Positions 22,607-34,446 of a stretch of 64,000 nucleotides of DNA are shown here, piece after piece. How positions within the stretch are numbered: position 1 is the first letter of the stretch; each line of letters starts with the position of its first letter. The stretch spans positions 558,001 to 622,000 of the forward strand of contig CAJVGD010000013.1 of NCBI GenBank assembly GCA_910890315.1. Direction: 5' to 3'. Source of the stretch: Serendipita indica DSM 11827 (lineage: Eukaryota > Basidiomycota > Agaricomycetes > Sebacinales > Serendipitaceae). The translations under genes and the position numbers were made by a program. Under the pieces are notes generated by a model. The model was not told the origin of the DNA, did not search any database, and saw only the letters and a program-made list of their open reading frames with translations.

Positions 22607-25290
22607 ATGGACAAACCTTCCGCAAACTCGGGCTTTGACGAGCATCAGCTTTGGATGACTGGTTTGTAACTTTATTGTCGCGGTTTTGAGCAGACTTTGA
22701 TGCATTTCTTGCGGTCTAGTTGTCGCGTCTGTGCCAAGTAAGCCGTTGAGACAACGTCCCGCGACGCAGCCTGCTAATAATCGACCCCAGGCGCAGAACC
22801 TGTACCAAATTCACCCTCCAGAGGACCTAATCACCAACTCCACAACGCAAGGTTCTCCCAGCACGCCTTTGCGGACTGCGGTCTGGAAGAAAGCGACTTG
22901 AATCGTCGTCGCTACAGCCTCCGCACTCTCCTCGGGTCTCAATCTTGGCTAGCGGGTATCCCTGTGACGACTGCGCAAGTTGAGGACTTTGTGCGTGTCT
23001 TTCGTCGCGGTCCAGCGACGTGCTGCTTTTGCCTCGAGTCCGGCAGCCGTCAAAAGGTTCTCCGGTGTGCCGTTACACACCTCTCCTAGGAGAGGCCCTC
23101 ATCCTCTACCAAACGCCATGCCGCATCCCTTGCGGCCTGACTCAGCACCGAACCCCCAAGGTAAATCCCATCTCTTCCACATCATCGACTTGGATCTAGC
23201 AATGGATTACCTCTTCGACAAGTCAAGGTCCATTGCGCTCGTTGTTACCTCTCATGGGCTCATGAGCTACGACGGATGGCGACACGGTCGCGAACGCGAG
23301 TTCCCCTCGCGGTCAACCCATCATCACGGCGAATGCATCCCGCGCAGCAGGTGTCTGGTCTCCTGTGCCACATGAGGGTTATCATTTTCGTCGAGCGCCT
23401 ACCCGCACCGGCGAAAAGTTTTCCGGATCCCCACTTCCCCATTCACTCCCGCCATGCACCATCAGCACCGATAAACTCGGTCGTTGAGCGCAGTCTCGTT
23501 CGTCGCAAGACGCGTTTCAGATCATGGTATCTCGGTCGTACCCGAAGATTTTTGAGTATTTTTTTTTCCATTCGGGGCTGTATATAGTCTTGGCTACACA
23601 TAATCTGTTATGTAATCATCAAAGTGATCTTATTTCGCCATCTCTTGCAGGGCTGCTGATCGGCGGCTTTGCCGCCACGTCGGGTATGGCCAGCCCTGCG
23701 TTGCCGAACTAGAGAAGACCGAGAAGTTCGGTCTGTTTTCACAAGAGCCGTGCTTGAACAATAGGTTTCAAATTATCTGGAACACAGGGATCCATTATTC
23801 GGATTTGCTTCATCCAGATTTTGCTGCATCCGGCTTTATGGACAGTCATAATCATAGTTCTCCCTTCCCATTTGACTTCGTGTGGTTGATTCCGTTTCAA
23901 ATTCAGAAATTCTCGATGATTGGAGTCGGTCAGTGAGGGTGGCGGAGTGAATTTGGCCTCAACTTTTCTAATCATCCACAGGGGCAGATCCAATCTTCCA
24001 ACTCGTGAGCAGAAACATACTCTCAGGATGACGATCTCTACGGTCCGCATGTCGAATTGCGCCAGGCACCAGGCTAGTTGCTTCTGTACTATTTACAGTA
24101 GTCGTCGGCTACCAGCGAATGCAATTACATGCCGAAACACGGTTATCTCCATAATAATTAACCTGAATATTTCCTTCGAGGTAACGGTGCACCCTGAATT
24201 AGTCGTCAGATCGCAGGGTCCTTGTTCTCAAAGTGTCTTCTACCGTCGGGTTCGGTGTAACGAGATATTATGGATTAGTCAAACTCCACAGGGTGAGAAC
24301 TAAGGATACATGTGCGGATTTGGGAATATTCCTGGCATGTGCCCCATGGGAGCGTGAAGGAGGCTCCTGGCGGGCCGCATTCGGATATTCTGGAGCGCAA
24401 GATGATTACGGAAAGGCGACGAGCTGAAAGAAGTGACACAATTTGAAGTAATGTGGCGTTTCGAGCATCCCCCGTTGGGCTTTATGGCCGACGAGTAACT
24501 TGTAGCCCTCAGGTAACCCTTAGCACGCGCTTGACATGATAAAACCTCTCAACTGTGTCCTCGACTCTTATCCCTGTTTCACATTGGCGCTCAACACCCG
24601 CGACGCAGGTACCGGTGGAGACCATTAATCTCGTTTCCCACTCGATGAGCGTATACATAGTCAGTGCAGGAGGCTCACTTGGATTCCTCCTCTCTCAAAA
24701 GCGATACGGGATCTGCCTCTTCCCACAGTGGCAATGGTACCCACTCAAAGAAGACAGTTTTGATTCAGTCTTTACCTAAACCTTGCGAATCATCGTACAA
24801 GTTCGAATATCAGCTAGGATGTACGCTTAGGACAGGATAAACTCGTAACAATCGCGTTCTCCCCGACACTTCATGACTGACCTATCTCTTGCTACGTGCT
24901 ACGTCCTCTTGAGACGAGGCACCGGAACAATCACTGGTATGCTCGAACACTCGTACTCCCTCTGCCCCAGCATATGTTTTCATCTTCAGCGATCCACAGT
25001 ATATACCCCTTGCCTGCCGTCACGGAGCCGGCGTCGCCAAGATGGTGGGCTATCTTCGCGGTATGTAATCATCCGAGTATTATTTACATCTTGGTACGAA
25101 TCTATCCTGTCTCGCTTTGACATTCAGTTGTGAGTGACACGTAGCCAATACTCAAATCCTATGATCACATTGCTACCTTACAAACTCTCGAGTTCATAGT
25201 CGACTCATTCAACAACCACTTGTCTATGCACACTATCAGGTTCTGGCACAGTCCTGCTCTTTGACTTCCATGCGGGCCGGCGGAGCGGCG
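21100..25290. repeat. Segmental duplication, unit 2 (contains B2, lacks a recognisable A gene)
   Basis: Second of three collinear units, with matching landmarks upstream and downstream of B2. The downstream block gcgtttcagat...ggctgtatatagtcttgg near 23,512-23,590 recurs near 27,608-27,690. At the expected A position (about 24,790-24,910) only a weak candidate start and micro-exon-like 18-mer were seen. Confidence 0.55.
22607..23089 (+). CDS. B2: small C2CH-signature protein, three exons
   Basis: Exons 22,607-22,661 (55 nt), 22,720-22,737 (18 nt) and 22,791-23,089 encode 123 residues. The start MDKPSANSGFDEHQ lies in a 55-nt exon as in B1 and B3. The micro-exon contributes VASVPS, the long exon AEPVPNSPSRGPNHQLHN. 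Core: RRRYSLRTLLGSQSWLAG, VTTAQVEDFVRVFRRG and CCFCLESGSRQKVLRCAVTH plus LS. The putative ligands Cys-x2-Cys-x11-Cys-x3-His are intact, and the reading frame is whole. Compared with B3 the long exon is clearly homologous, while exon 1 and the micro-exon have drifted almost completely, suggesting that exon lengths are constrained more than sequence there. Confidence 0.82.
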
Positions 25291-26731
25291 CACGTAGGTT
25301 GCACCGGATTTACTCAGAAGCTCATGTAATACGAATGCTCAGATAATAAATTTGTACACGCGCACCTTGATCCCTGACCACGTCGCCTTTTCATTGGTGC
25401 CCGACGTTTGTTGCCAGCATCTGAGGTTGACCTTTACCATTTCAAACGTCAAAACAAGAGCCTGTCTGATGTTCAAAGCTCTCGACCTCTTCAACCACTC
25501 CGAAACGAATCCTAATAATACCTGTGTTTGCCTGGAGAGGTTTCACAACTGCGCGGTTGGCAACAAAGGACGGGTGGGCTCTGGTTGTTAATGGTCCATA
25601 TACTCAGCCCTAGCACACTTTTTGACGCCTAGTGATGCCCTTAACTGATTTTCCCTACATCTGAAGGCGCCCAGTAAAGGCCAAGGCGGAGAAGTTGAGA
25701 GTAGGGAATATTGCAGGAAAAGGGCAGGTAATTTCATGTTTTCAGAGCAAACGTACGAAGGAGCTCACATGATATTTCAGCTGAGTAACTCAGTGTGGAT
25801 ACGTATCGGCCGTTGGGCTCGAACGGCGACCCGTCCTCAATCGGGCGAGGCATTACGCCCGGGCCACCAATGTGGGTGTTCTAATTGAGACTTGTGAAGA
25901 TAAAGGGCACAATGCCGCACTTGCCACCCATCAGGCGCAAAGTCTTCCACCTCCCTACCTGCAAGGAGGGCTTATACCTGGTAAGTGATCCCCTTTATGT
26001 GATCCTCTTGATGATATATGTGATATATACAACTTTGGATACGAACGGTGGCCCCAGCAAGCAATGCCACTCGCTACGCCACCCTGTTCCAAGCAACGCA
26101 CGGTCTACTCTGCATCGTATCTAGCCTTCCATCTCTTTTATTCGGTACTTATTCTCTAGGAGAGGGATTCAGGAAGGGAGAGATCAACGACCTGGATCGA
26201 TTATCCTCGCCTCGGGCAGAGCAACTCTAGACAAGACTCTTCGAACAATGCTGTATCAAATTATTCAAGGTATTCGGTTCTTGGCGTAATCAAGCACGGG
26301 GACACCCTAACCCATCCCAGCCTCATGGCGAACAAAAGCGAGGTCCAGACCTGAGAACGGGTGCAAGTTCTTCAAAGATTGCTCTTATTTCTTGCCGAGT
26401 CGCCTGTCTTATGGACTGCATTGTCTGGTCTCGGATGCGACGGCCTCGTTGGTTATAAAACTTCAGCTGGTTTACCAATCTGATGGTACCTGGGCGATTC
26501 GCTAGGGGAATAGTATCGAATTCTCGCGTACCTGCAGCAAGTTGCTTCGAAATCATATTCGCATTGGTGATTCTGTGGCGAGGTCGGCCATCCTGTGCAT
26601 AATAGGGGCTTATACACTTGCTCGTGGGTCTCCTGAGCTCAAATGTGGGATCCCGTTTAGACACTGGGTACTTCAAGTGTGTGTTACCTCCTGACAAACT
26701 TGCCCCCTACGCCGACCACAGTTTCATCGAA
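23090..26731. other. B2-B3 intergenic region with no intact A gene
   Basis: 3.6 kb, the longest gene-free stretch of the first array. 24,836-25,140 is where an A gene would be expected. It has gataaac near 24,836, an ATG at 24,873, an 18-nt segment from 24,918 bounded by AG and GTATGC, and a following AG at about 24,988. The downstream frame lacks the CxFC...CxxxH ending, so no gene is called. From 25,290 on it is the flank of B3. Confidence 0.4.
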
Positions 26732-27209
26732 ATGTCCGATTTCGTTGCCAATTCTGGCTTTCTCAACGCTCACATCATGCCGGCTAGTGTGTATATTTGT
26801 CCTCAAGTGTAGAATATTCGCTAACGAGTATCTAGGCGTCGCATTCGATACGAGTGAGCCTCTGGGACCTCTGTTTGCGCTGCGCTCTGCTGATCATGTA
26901 ACTCCAGGTGCTTATCCAGCTCCAAATGCACCTTCCAGAGGACCTAATCATCAATATCATAACGCGCGATTCATCCAAAACGCGTTTTCGGGTCTTAATC
27001 TTCCTGAAGGCGACCTGAACCGTCGTCGCTTCTGCCTAAGCTCTATCCTCAACTCTCCGTCTTGGCTGCTACAGATTTCTCCTGTGACGACCACGCAAGC
27101 CCAGGACTTTGTAATTCGGGCTGGTCGCCGGCGAGCCATCTGTTGCTTTTGCCGTCGACGTGGCTTTCGCATGTTCATTATCCGATGCGCACGTAGGCAT
27201 CTCGCCTAA
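26732..27209 (+). CDS. B3: small C2CH-signature protein, three exons
   Basis: Exons 26,732-26,786 (55 nt), 26,836-26,853 (18 nt) and 26,908-27,209 encode 124 residues, the same architecture as B1 down to exon lengths. Starts MSDFVANSGFLNAHIM. The micro-exon encodes VAFDTS. The long exon begins AYPAPNAPSRGPNHQYHN and carries RRRFCLSSILNSPSWLLQ, PVTTTQAQDFVIRAGRRR and CCFCRRRGFRMFIIRCARRH plus LA. Cys-x2-Cys-x11-Cys-x3-His is conserved. The net charge is strongly positive. B1 and B3 are closest to each other in exon 1. Confidence 0.83.
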
Positions 27210-28349
27210 GTGAGGGTACCCCGGTTCTCGTGGCGTGACTCTTGCACCAGCTATCAAGGCATCCCCCCAAATCCACCGGGTATCTTCACGTCGCGCCCGA
27301 CAGGCAGGGTTCCTTTCTGGCTATCTGCATCCTACTGCGTTCGTTACAATTGCTCGTGCACCTACACCTAGGAGAGATGGCGGGGACGCATCCCAGTGCG
27401 GCGTCACTTCACGAGCAGCTCATTGACAAGCTCCCTTGTCCTGCGCGTTCGAGTCTAGCTGCTTTTTTGCTGCATAAAGGCTGCTCTTTCGCACTCTGCC
27501 GGGCGGTTCCGAGCAACGCAACCGGGATTCCCTTTCTGGGTCCTGTGGCTCTCTGGTGTCGTCTACTATCAACAGCACCGAAATATCGGTCTCCCTACAC
27601 GACGGTACGCGTTTCAGATAATGGTAATCGGGAGGACATTGGGATCCTTTCAGTTTCGGTTTTCCTGTTCGGCGTTGTATACAGTCTTGGTTACTTATAC
27701 CGATTCCGGTTTATGATATAAGGACTTTGAGCTATTCGAAGTTTAGAGTTCAGCCTTCTGGTGGTGACGGGCGTTTGGTCCTGTGTTGGTTGGCCCCGAC
27801 ACCATCGACGGTCCACGCCGCAAAACGATGATCAAACTCGTGTATGGCAAAAGCGCGCTCTCGGAATATCCGTTTCGACGTCTGGCATATCCAATTGCGC
27901 CATGCGTCGAGTTGTTGCTGCCGCAGTATTCTCGCTGGCGCTCGGGTATCAACTCTTTTGCAATATCCCATCATGAAACATTGTCAGTTCCCCCAAAATC
28001 ATGGCTTCGTATTCCCTGCAGGACGGCCCTCCCGTGTTGATCGATCGTCGGGCCGCGGGGCACTCTCAGGGGGTTTCTGTGCGGCCTTCCCCACTATAAA
28101 CGTGTCTAATTGATTACTCTAATTCCACAATGACGGAGAAGCCCGAAATCGGGACTAGATCCTCCGCTCTCTGGCTTCGCCATGGAAGTCGCGCATTTGA
28201 TGTTCTCGCCGGTCATCAGTTGCATTGGTTCCTGACATGAACAGATAACCATACAAGGCTTATATCTGTAGAAGCAAAGCGGCGTCCTGAATTGCCTTCC
28301 TGGTCCTCAGTCAAGTAAGGACCTTTTACCATATAGAAAGCCCGTACCA

Positions 28350-28381
28350 CGTGGATGACATGATAAATGATCTCATCCACG
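28350..28381. repeat. 9-bp inverted repeat with 14-nt spacer
   Basis: CGTGGATGA at 28,350-28,358 and its exact complement TCATCCACG at 28,373-28,381. The intervening catgataaatgatc also has internal complementarity. The left arm overlaps the palindrome CCACGTGG, an E-box-like core. Confidence 0.6.
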
Positions 28382-28929
28382 AGTTTGGGCTCTCTGTTCG
28401 TTTCAGGTTAGCGCTCGGTGACCACCCGGGACGGTATATCGTTGTGCTCAAAGGGCGTGACGCCCCGTATCTTCACGGGAATGTGGAAGCTCAAAACCAC
28501 AGCTGTACGCACAATCCTGCTATCCCAACGTCTATGGCTCATACGTAGCGCGGCAGGACACGTATGAACGTGGTGCCTCCGGTCAGATGAGATGGGCCCC
28601 GACTCGCACTTAGGGGACTCCCCGACCAACTCATTATATTACTCTCCACAATTTCCGAGTATCACGGGTGTTCCATATGCGTTATTCGCCAGCATTGCTA
28701 GGACCAGGCCACCCGACAAGTCTTCCCACCCGACTTTCTCTGGGACCTTGACCGATTCTGGCAGGTCGGGAACACACCCATGAGGATCTAGTGGCGATCT
28801 TTCCATAAAATTTCCCTCGGGCCCGGCCAGGGCGGTTGTCCTCCGCGGCAGCGAAGGCTCGAAAGATGTTTTCTGACGATTGATTAAACTCCGTATCTTC
28901 TCTTCGGCGCCTGGTTCTCTTTGACCGAC

Positions 28930-28937
28930 CATAAAAG
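28930..28937 (+). promoter_or_regulatory. TATA-like box of A3
   Basis: cataaaag, about 108 bp upstream of the A3 start, the same distance as in A1, A4 and A5. Confidence 0.5.
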
Positions 28938-29038
28938 CCTCTCAAGCGTTGACAACTGTGACCCCCAGTTTTCGTCCCAATCGCAGCAAGACAAACTCAC
29001 ACCAGCTATTAACAGTTTATTCGCCTCTCGCCTCAGTC

Positions 29039-29603
29039 ATGACATCCGTACAAGGTCCCACTCCTATCTCATTTGGTGAGCCCATCTCAGAGTCCCGGGA
29101 GTTGACCAGGGCTTACCTGTGGATTATTGCGCTAGGCCTCGTTGTCCCGCTGGGTAAGTCCCAATCTCCTCCGCCGCCGAGACATCTCCCTCGGCTCCGC
29201 CGAGCGGTCTATCTGGCCGCGTTTATCGTCATAGAGCTGTCCCGGGGTTAGCCGTTCTGACGGCACGTACCTTTTCCCGTCTTCAGGTCCGCCCTTGGGG
29301 CAAAATCACCCTTTGCCAATTCGCACTCTCATTGGACATCCTAATGGACCGTTTATCTCTGGATGTTTTCAACATCTCCCTCAAGCCGAGGCGGAAAGAC
29401 TTAGGACGAGCCTCCGTGGTATCCTAGACGAGTTGTGGTGGCGGATCAATCAGTTTGGATTCGCTCCGCCCAGTGTTCTGGATGTTTTCGTCTTCACCGG
29501 CCCCGTCTTCACTGGCCTCGTTTACACCTGCGCATTCTGCGCTGGTACTGCTGGTAATTCTGACGCAGTTATTGGGTGTATTCGCGCTCATATAAACGTT
29601 TGA
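29039..29603 (+). CDS. A3: small C2CH-signature protein, three exons
   Basis: Exons 29,039-29,075, 29,136-29,153 (18 nt) and 29,287-29,603 encode 123 residues. MTSVQGPTPISFG and the micro-exon peptide LVVPLG are nearly those of A1. The core reads NGPFISGCFQHLPQAEAERL, RGILDELWWRINQFGFAP, VLDVFVFTGPVF and ends CAFCAGTAGNSDAVIGCIRA plus HINV. Compared with A1 a five-residue insertion (TGLVY) sits just before the zinc motif. This looks like a slippage duplication of the FTGPVF segment and would lengthen the linker between helix and knuckle. Frame intact, introns phase 1. Confidence 0.83.
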
Positions 29604-31902
29604 GTACCGGTTGAGTCTCGGTGAGGGTGTATTCTTCCAGCATCAACCAGAGCTAATCTCTTGTAGCGACGTACGAGTGCGCCCGGAGTCTCTCTCCCAG
29701 GAGGTTCATTCATCACACTTTGTAGCATACTGTTTCCGCAACGCAACGCTCGAGTACCCCAATCCCGGATATCGCAGCCATCTAATACCTCGTCGCCTTC
29801 AACGTTCGTAGCCCATCGAATAATATAACCATTACTAGTATCAGGTTCACCACCGTCTAATCCTGTAAACGACGTGCCGTCGCGGCGTGAGCAGAACGGA
29901 AGCCATGCACGAGATCTGGTCTGTGACTGCAGAGCAACAAGGTCACAAATGGCTTTCGCGTCACTCATCTCCGCCGTCGTGTCCGTCTCTTTACCACCGG
30001 AGACATGTTCAAAGTAAGAGGTTCGTTCGGCTGCACCCGGTAGGGCAAGGGACATAGTCGTGCTTCGAGGGAGCCACGTCGGGTGCAGTCCGTCCCAAGC
30101 AAGGGTAAAGAACTGATGAATACCTTTTGAACTGGGACGGCTGGTCAATCGATATAATAAATCCCACCGCCGACGTCGTCAATGAGGGGAGACCAGCGTC
30201 GACGATGGGGTATCACTCGTGTTCAGACGCCTTCCGGCGGAGTTTGTCCGTTTGTTGACTGCCGTCGCTGCGCCGCCGCCGCCCTTCATGGCCCGCCGAA
30301 CCGTGTCCGACATTTTGCGCGTAACGTATATTGCTCGAATTTAATTGTATCGCATGAAAGCGAGACGCAAAGAACGCGTTCTGTCCCTCTTGGCGTTCTA
30401 GATCATGGACCACGTCGTATGGCTTCATGCCCGCAGCGAAGTCCTCTAGACGCTGTATTTGTTACCTAGAATACCCGAGGCGTCGGGATTGTATCAATCT
30501 ACTAGCCTTTTGATTCGACTGCGTTTCACGTTGGAGGACGTGCACAAATTCGGTTCGTCTCTTCGCCCGTCAGCTCTTGTCACACGATGATGTATGACGA
30601 GACCAAAACCAGCTTTCCCCTGCAGGAATTTGGATCAGCGCGTTTCATATCTCAGCAACGTCGTGGTGGTGATAACTGACTTGGCTCAAGTGACCACCAG
30701 CACATAACCTGTCATGGTTACACATAGAATCCCTCACACGGAAATTCATCGAAAATTTCTCTCGCGTGGCCATTTCGCGCTCAAACTGGCCGACTGCCGT
30801 CTCGTACGTCCCGATGTGTCTGCCCCCTATTCAATTCACCTGATATGGTAATATCATGAGAATTCTGGTTCTAATAACCCCAAGTACACAGTTGGATATC
30901 CCATCCGACTCCAGACTTTGACGGGCGAATCAACCATCGTGTTGTCACGGCCTTCTTGGGGTAGGTCTGCAACTTTTTGCGAACTAGGCGTCTAGCAGAC
31001 CGCATATGCATTCACAGGAGCGCAACGGCCCAGCTCGCTGGATAGGCACGGTGTTGGAGTCTGTCTTTCGGACAACGCAAGTGTCGCCACAACTTCTGAC
31101 TTAATTAAAACATGTCATCTCGACGTCTCCTTCCTCGAAGGCAAAAACTGATGATCAGGCCACGTTCCACCAAGCTGCTTCTTCATGGCGACCTCTGACG
31201 CGTACATAGAATCATCAGACGTCTTGGTCACGCCTTCTAATTGGCATTCTCTGTTTGATTCCAGCCCTCGGAATCTCGACCCTTCGCGGCTGTCTAATTT
31301 CCACGAGACAACTCGATACCAACCCATCCTGAGGGGAAATGCGACAATATGGGTGCGAATACACCACCCAGTCTTCTTCCTCCAGCTGCAGGTTGTGAAC
31401 AATCTACCCAAGCACGGGCTCCTGGCCCGACGTGGGACGGTACGCACAACCTCGAGGATCCGGATGCTCGCTAGTGCCGATTTTCGGAGAGAGTTTGAAC
31501 TCTATTCGTCGTTGAACCTTCGCAAAGCAACTCGGGCGCTCCACAGCGGACAGGGCCGCGATCAATACATTCTTCAAACACGTATTCCCGATCGACGCTC
31601 TCAGTTCTCCTTACTTGGGAACATTCTCCACCCTACCACTTCCAACGATGATATCCAGGGGGCGTCCACGGTTCATTTCCGTCAGGACGCGTGCTTTGAC
31701 ATCAAACCGGTTTCAAGATATCTTTTTCGATGGAATTATTTTTCGTGTCTTTCCTCGAAGTCACCGTCCCTGCCCACACCTGGGACGTTATAAACGGGAA
31801 CATCCTGACAACCCCCAGATCCAACGATTCCTCCTCTCCATCGAACCCGAGCAACTCGCGGTCGCTGTCTCGCCATCGTTCTCTTAGGCTTGCCGCTCCT
31901 CT
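29604..31902. other. A3-A4 intergenic region
   Basis: 2.3 kb. Open frames of 186 codons (29,588-30,148, minus) and 202 codons (31,185-31,793, plus) exist but match nothing recognisable and are not repeated at other copies. aggagcgcaacggcccagctcgctgg near 31,016 resembles a segment near 33,600, so flanks were duplicated with A4/A5. A4's TATA box is at the right end. Confidence 0.4.
31789..31795 (+). promoter_or_regulatory. TATA box of A4
   Basis: tataaac, 114 bp before the A4 start codon. Confidence 0.5.
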
Positions 31903-32440
31903 ATGTCGTCCGTCCAAGGTGCTTTTCACCTACTTGAGGAGCCCTTCGGTGCGTTTGGTGTTGGGACCTAATCGTGTACTTACGCGCTAGCAGGCCTCAT
32001 CACACCTCTTGGTGAGTTCAGTTTAACCTTTTACCGCTACGGTCCCCCGGACACGTCACGTCTATGTTCAGTTGAAATCATGGGTGCCGCGGTAAAAACG
32101 TTGTGTGCAACGCCACTGATACTTTCTCTGTCACTCAGGGTTGCCGCTGCCTGTCAACCACGCCCTGCCTGTCCGCTCGCTCACCGGAGACCCGGATGGC
32201 GCATTCATCTCTCAATGCTTTCGACACTTGCGCCGCGACCTGGCGGAACCAATGAAGACGGCACTGTTTGCAACGCTCGATGTGTGGTGGTGGCGGGTCA
32301 ATAGGTTTGACCTTGCACCTGCTGGCGCACTGGATGTCTTCATCTTTGTCGGCCCAGTGTACGAGTGCAAGTTTTGCGCGGGTACTACTACCGACCCCGA
32401 CATGGCCATTTTGTGTGTTCGAGGACATATTAATGTCTGA
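31903..32440 (+). CDS. A4: small C2CH-signature protein, three exons
   Basis: Exons 31,903-31,948, 31,994-32,011 (18 nt) and 32,139-32,440 encode 121 residues. MSSVQGAFHLLEEPF, micro-exon LITPLG, then LPLPVNHALPVRSLTGDPDG. Core: AFISQCFRHLRRDLAEPMKT, LFATLDVWWWRVNRFDLAP, ALDVFIFVGPVYECKFC and ends MAILCVRGHINV. Ligands are Cys-x2-Cys-x12-Cys-x3-His. Exon 1 is three codons longer than in A1/A3. The tryptophan pair has become a triplet (WWW), as in A5. Introns phase 1 and canonical. Confidence 0.83.
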
Positions 32441-34446
32441 TTAATACTTTCTACCACGGTAGGTCTGATTCGTGACTGTGTTGGACAAAGTTGACGACGC
32501 TCCCAGCAACTCCCGGTCATCGTATACAGTAACTCGACTACCGTCCAACCTAATCAAGGCTTCACTGTCTCATTAATGTCTTTGTTACTTCTATCCCATC
32601 TCACGTGCCATCCCACAACATCTAGCCATTCCGGTATATCCCTGTCTCGGTACCCGCACCCTTGTTTTACACTAGTGTGTATAACTGCTTCGTCTCTCTT
32701 CCCTCTCATCCCCGCTTTTGCGTTTCTTATCACCACCTATGCTACCGTCGGCCCAGTAATCCCTGTGTTCTCCCGCAAATGTATACTTTAGCCACTCCCA
32801 AACCCCTAATCTTACACCGTCTTCAACTATCTTAGTGACTACACCACTCTGGCACAGATTGGCAGACAAAGGGTGTCAAGCAAACACGGAGTGAAAGAAT
32901 TGATCGAAGTATTGAGCTCAGCTCCACGATTGCGGCGCTTAGTTGTCGCTTCCTCAGTCCTACTACCTTAATGGCTTCCCTCGGCATCCACATACAACGC
33001 ACCTGCTTCCTCAAGAATTCGTTGGCTCCTCGCAAAAGCGTCACACTGGGCCTCTACTCTCCGTTACCTCAATTGACAGATTAGATCATCGGGTTTGGAT
33101 CGGTTTTGAGTCTACTTGTTTCAGAATTCGATGGACGTCCGACATGGCATTTCCTTTGTGGGGTCCGTCGCGCACGCGACTTTCTTCGGGCTTGATGGCG
33201 AGTGCGTGATTCTCGGACAACGTGGAGAGGTGGTAGCCACTCACTCAACTCACTTGGCTGTGATCTGTACGAGGACCTGGAGGGCAGAGACGTCTTCCAC
33301 GTCGAAAAATAGAAACCCACGCACGAAAATTACTGTTTCGTATCTGTCAACTCCTAATTCGGCTCCAGGATGGCCGGCTGTTCAATCTTGCGCTCGAACC
33401 GCTGACGCGGCCTGTTCGACCTCGTCCTAACACATCTGATGTGAGAAAATTGGGGGATATGTCCACTTTGGCTTCCCCAAACTTGGCGATTCTGGTGATA
33501 AACTCTCGCAGGTCAGCCAGTTTATTGACAAGGGCTCGCTCAGGGTAGCTACACAAGTAAATACGGTGCAAGTATGCAATTCCATACCCGCGTTTCATAG
33601 GAGCGCAACGACTCAACTCGCTGAATCCCGTCTGTTCCGGAGTATGTCTCCCAGCTAGATGGCGCTTTGGCAACGAATTGATCGTTGGAAGATGTCTTCA
33701 ATCTCAGTAGTCGTGACAAGCCAAATGATTAATGAAGGTGTCCGGAACGCAACTCCAACTCATTTGCTTCCCTATCCCGTCCTTCTGAGACGTCTTTGGG
33801 ATCATATGAAGTCTCGTTTTCCAAGCATTTTCCATCTTCTCATTTCAATACCTACGAATCCGAACCGACCCATCGTTCCTACTCGCTTCCACCTTCCCCA
33901 CCCGTGGGGTCTGGCCTGTGAGTATTCGGGAAACGGCCGTCTCAGTTGCCATTCTCATTGAACTCAGGTTGAAGCCGCTCCAATACTGGACAAGTCTCAG
34001 GCCTCAGGGGCTGATGGTCAAATGGAGCCCCGCTTCCAAAGTTCGGCGTGCTTCTTAGTGCTCATGTGCGAGGAAGGGTGAGCATCATATCTTGCCAACG
34101 TCACTTGTACAATCAGAAGCCGCCTATCATTCTCAGGAACCCAGGGAGGGACGTGGGAAGCGCGTCTTTAAATGCAGAATCGATCGCCTCGGCCGGACAT
34201 TGTCGGTGGAAATAAACACAAGGTGATTCTTGCTGAGCAAGTGCGTCCAGGGATGAATCACTTTCAGTCCGAGCGCATTCTCACAGACTGAACGAGTTTC
34301 ATGATGTGTCTTTTGGGGGGCCAAGGGGCCTGAATCCTATAAAACCGGGGGGGGAATTTCGATACCCAGATTCATCCTCTCCCTTCTATCAAACTAGAAT
34401 CGACCAAGACGTCTACCGTACAATATCTCTCTGACTCTCGCGCAGC
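32441..34446. other. A4-A5 intergenic region
   Basis: 2.0 kb with no gene recognised. It includes a segment (33,590-33,650) resembling the A4 upstream flank, and the A5 TATA box. Confidence 0.4.
34338..34344 (+). promoter_or_regulatory. TATA box of A5
   Basis: tataaaa followed by a run of G, 109 bp before the A5 start codon. Confidence 0.55.

Larger units (their letters stand above)
27210..29038. other. B3-A3 intergenic region
   Basis: 1.8 kb without a recognised gene. It includes a block (27,860-27,960) shared with the other units, an inverted repeat at 28,350-28,381, and the A3 promoter with cataaaag at 28,930. Confidence 0.45.
25290..29620. repeat. Segmental duplication, unit 3 (contains B3 and A3)
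   Basis: Third collinear unit. ctcagataataaatttgtacacgcg near 25,340 matches gcttagataataaac...tttgtacacgcg near 16,365-16,390. GAGGTTGAC is at 25,423 and gatcgattatc at 26,195. B3 to A3 spacing is 2,307 bp against 2,179 bp for B1 to A1. Confidence 0.6.

Noticed and set aside
29588-30148. 186-codon open frame on the minus strand downstream of A3
   Set aside because: Overlaps the A3 stop region antisense and is not kept after A1, A4 or A5.
31185-31793. 202-codon open frame on the plus strand before A4
   Set aside because: No recognisable domain, and it runs into the A4 TATA box; not repeated upstream of other copies.
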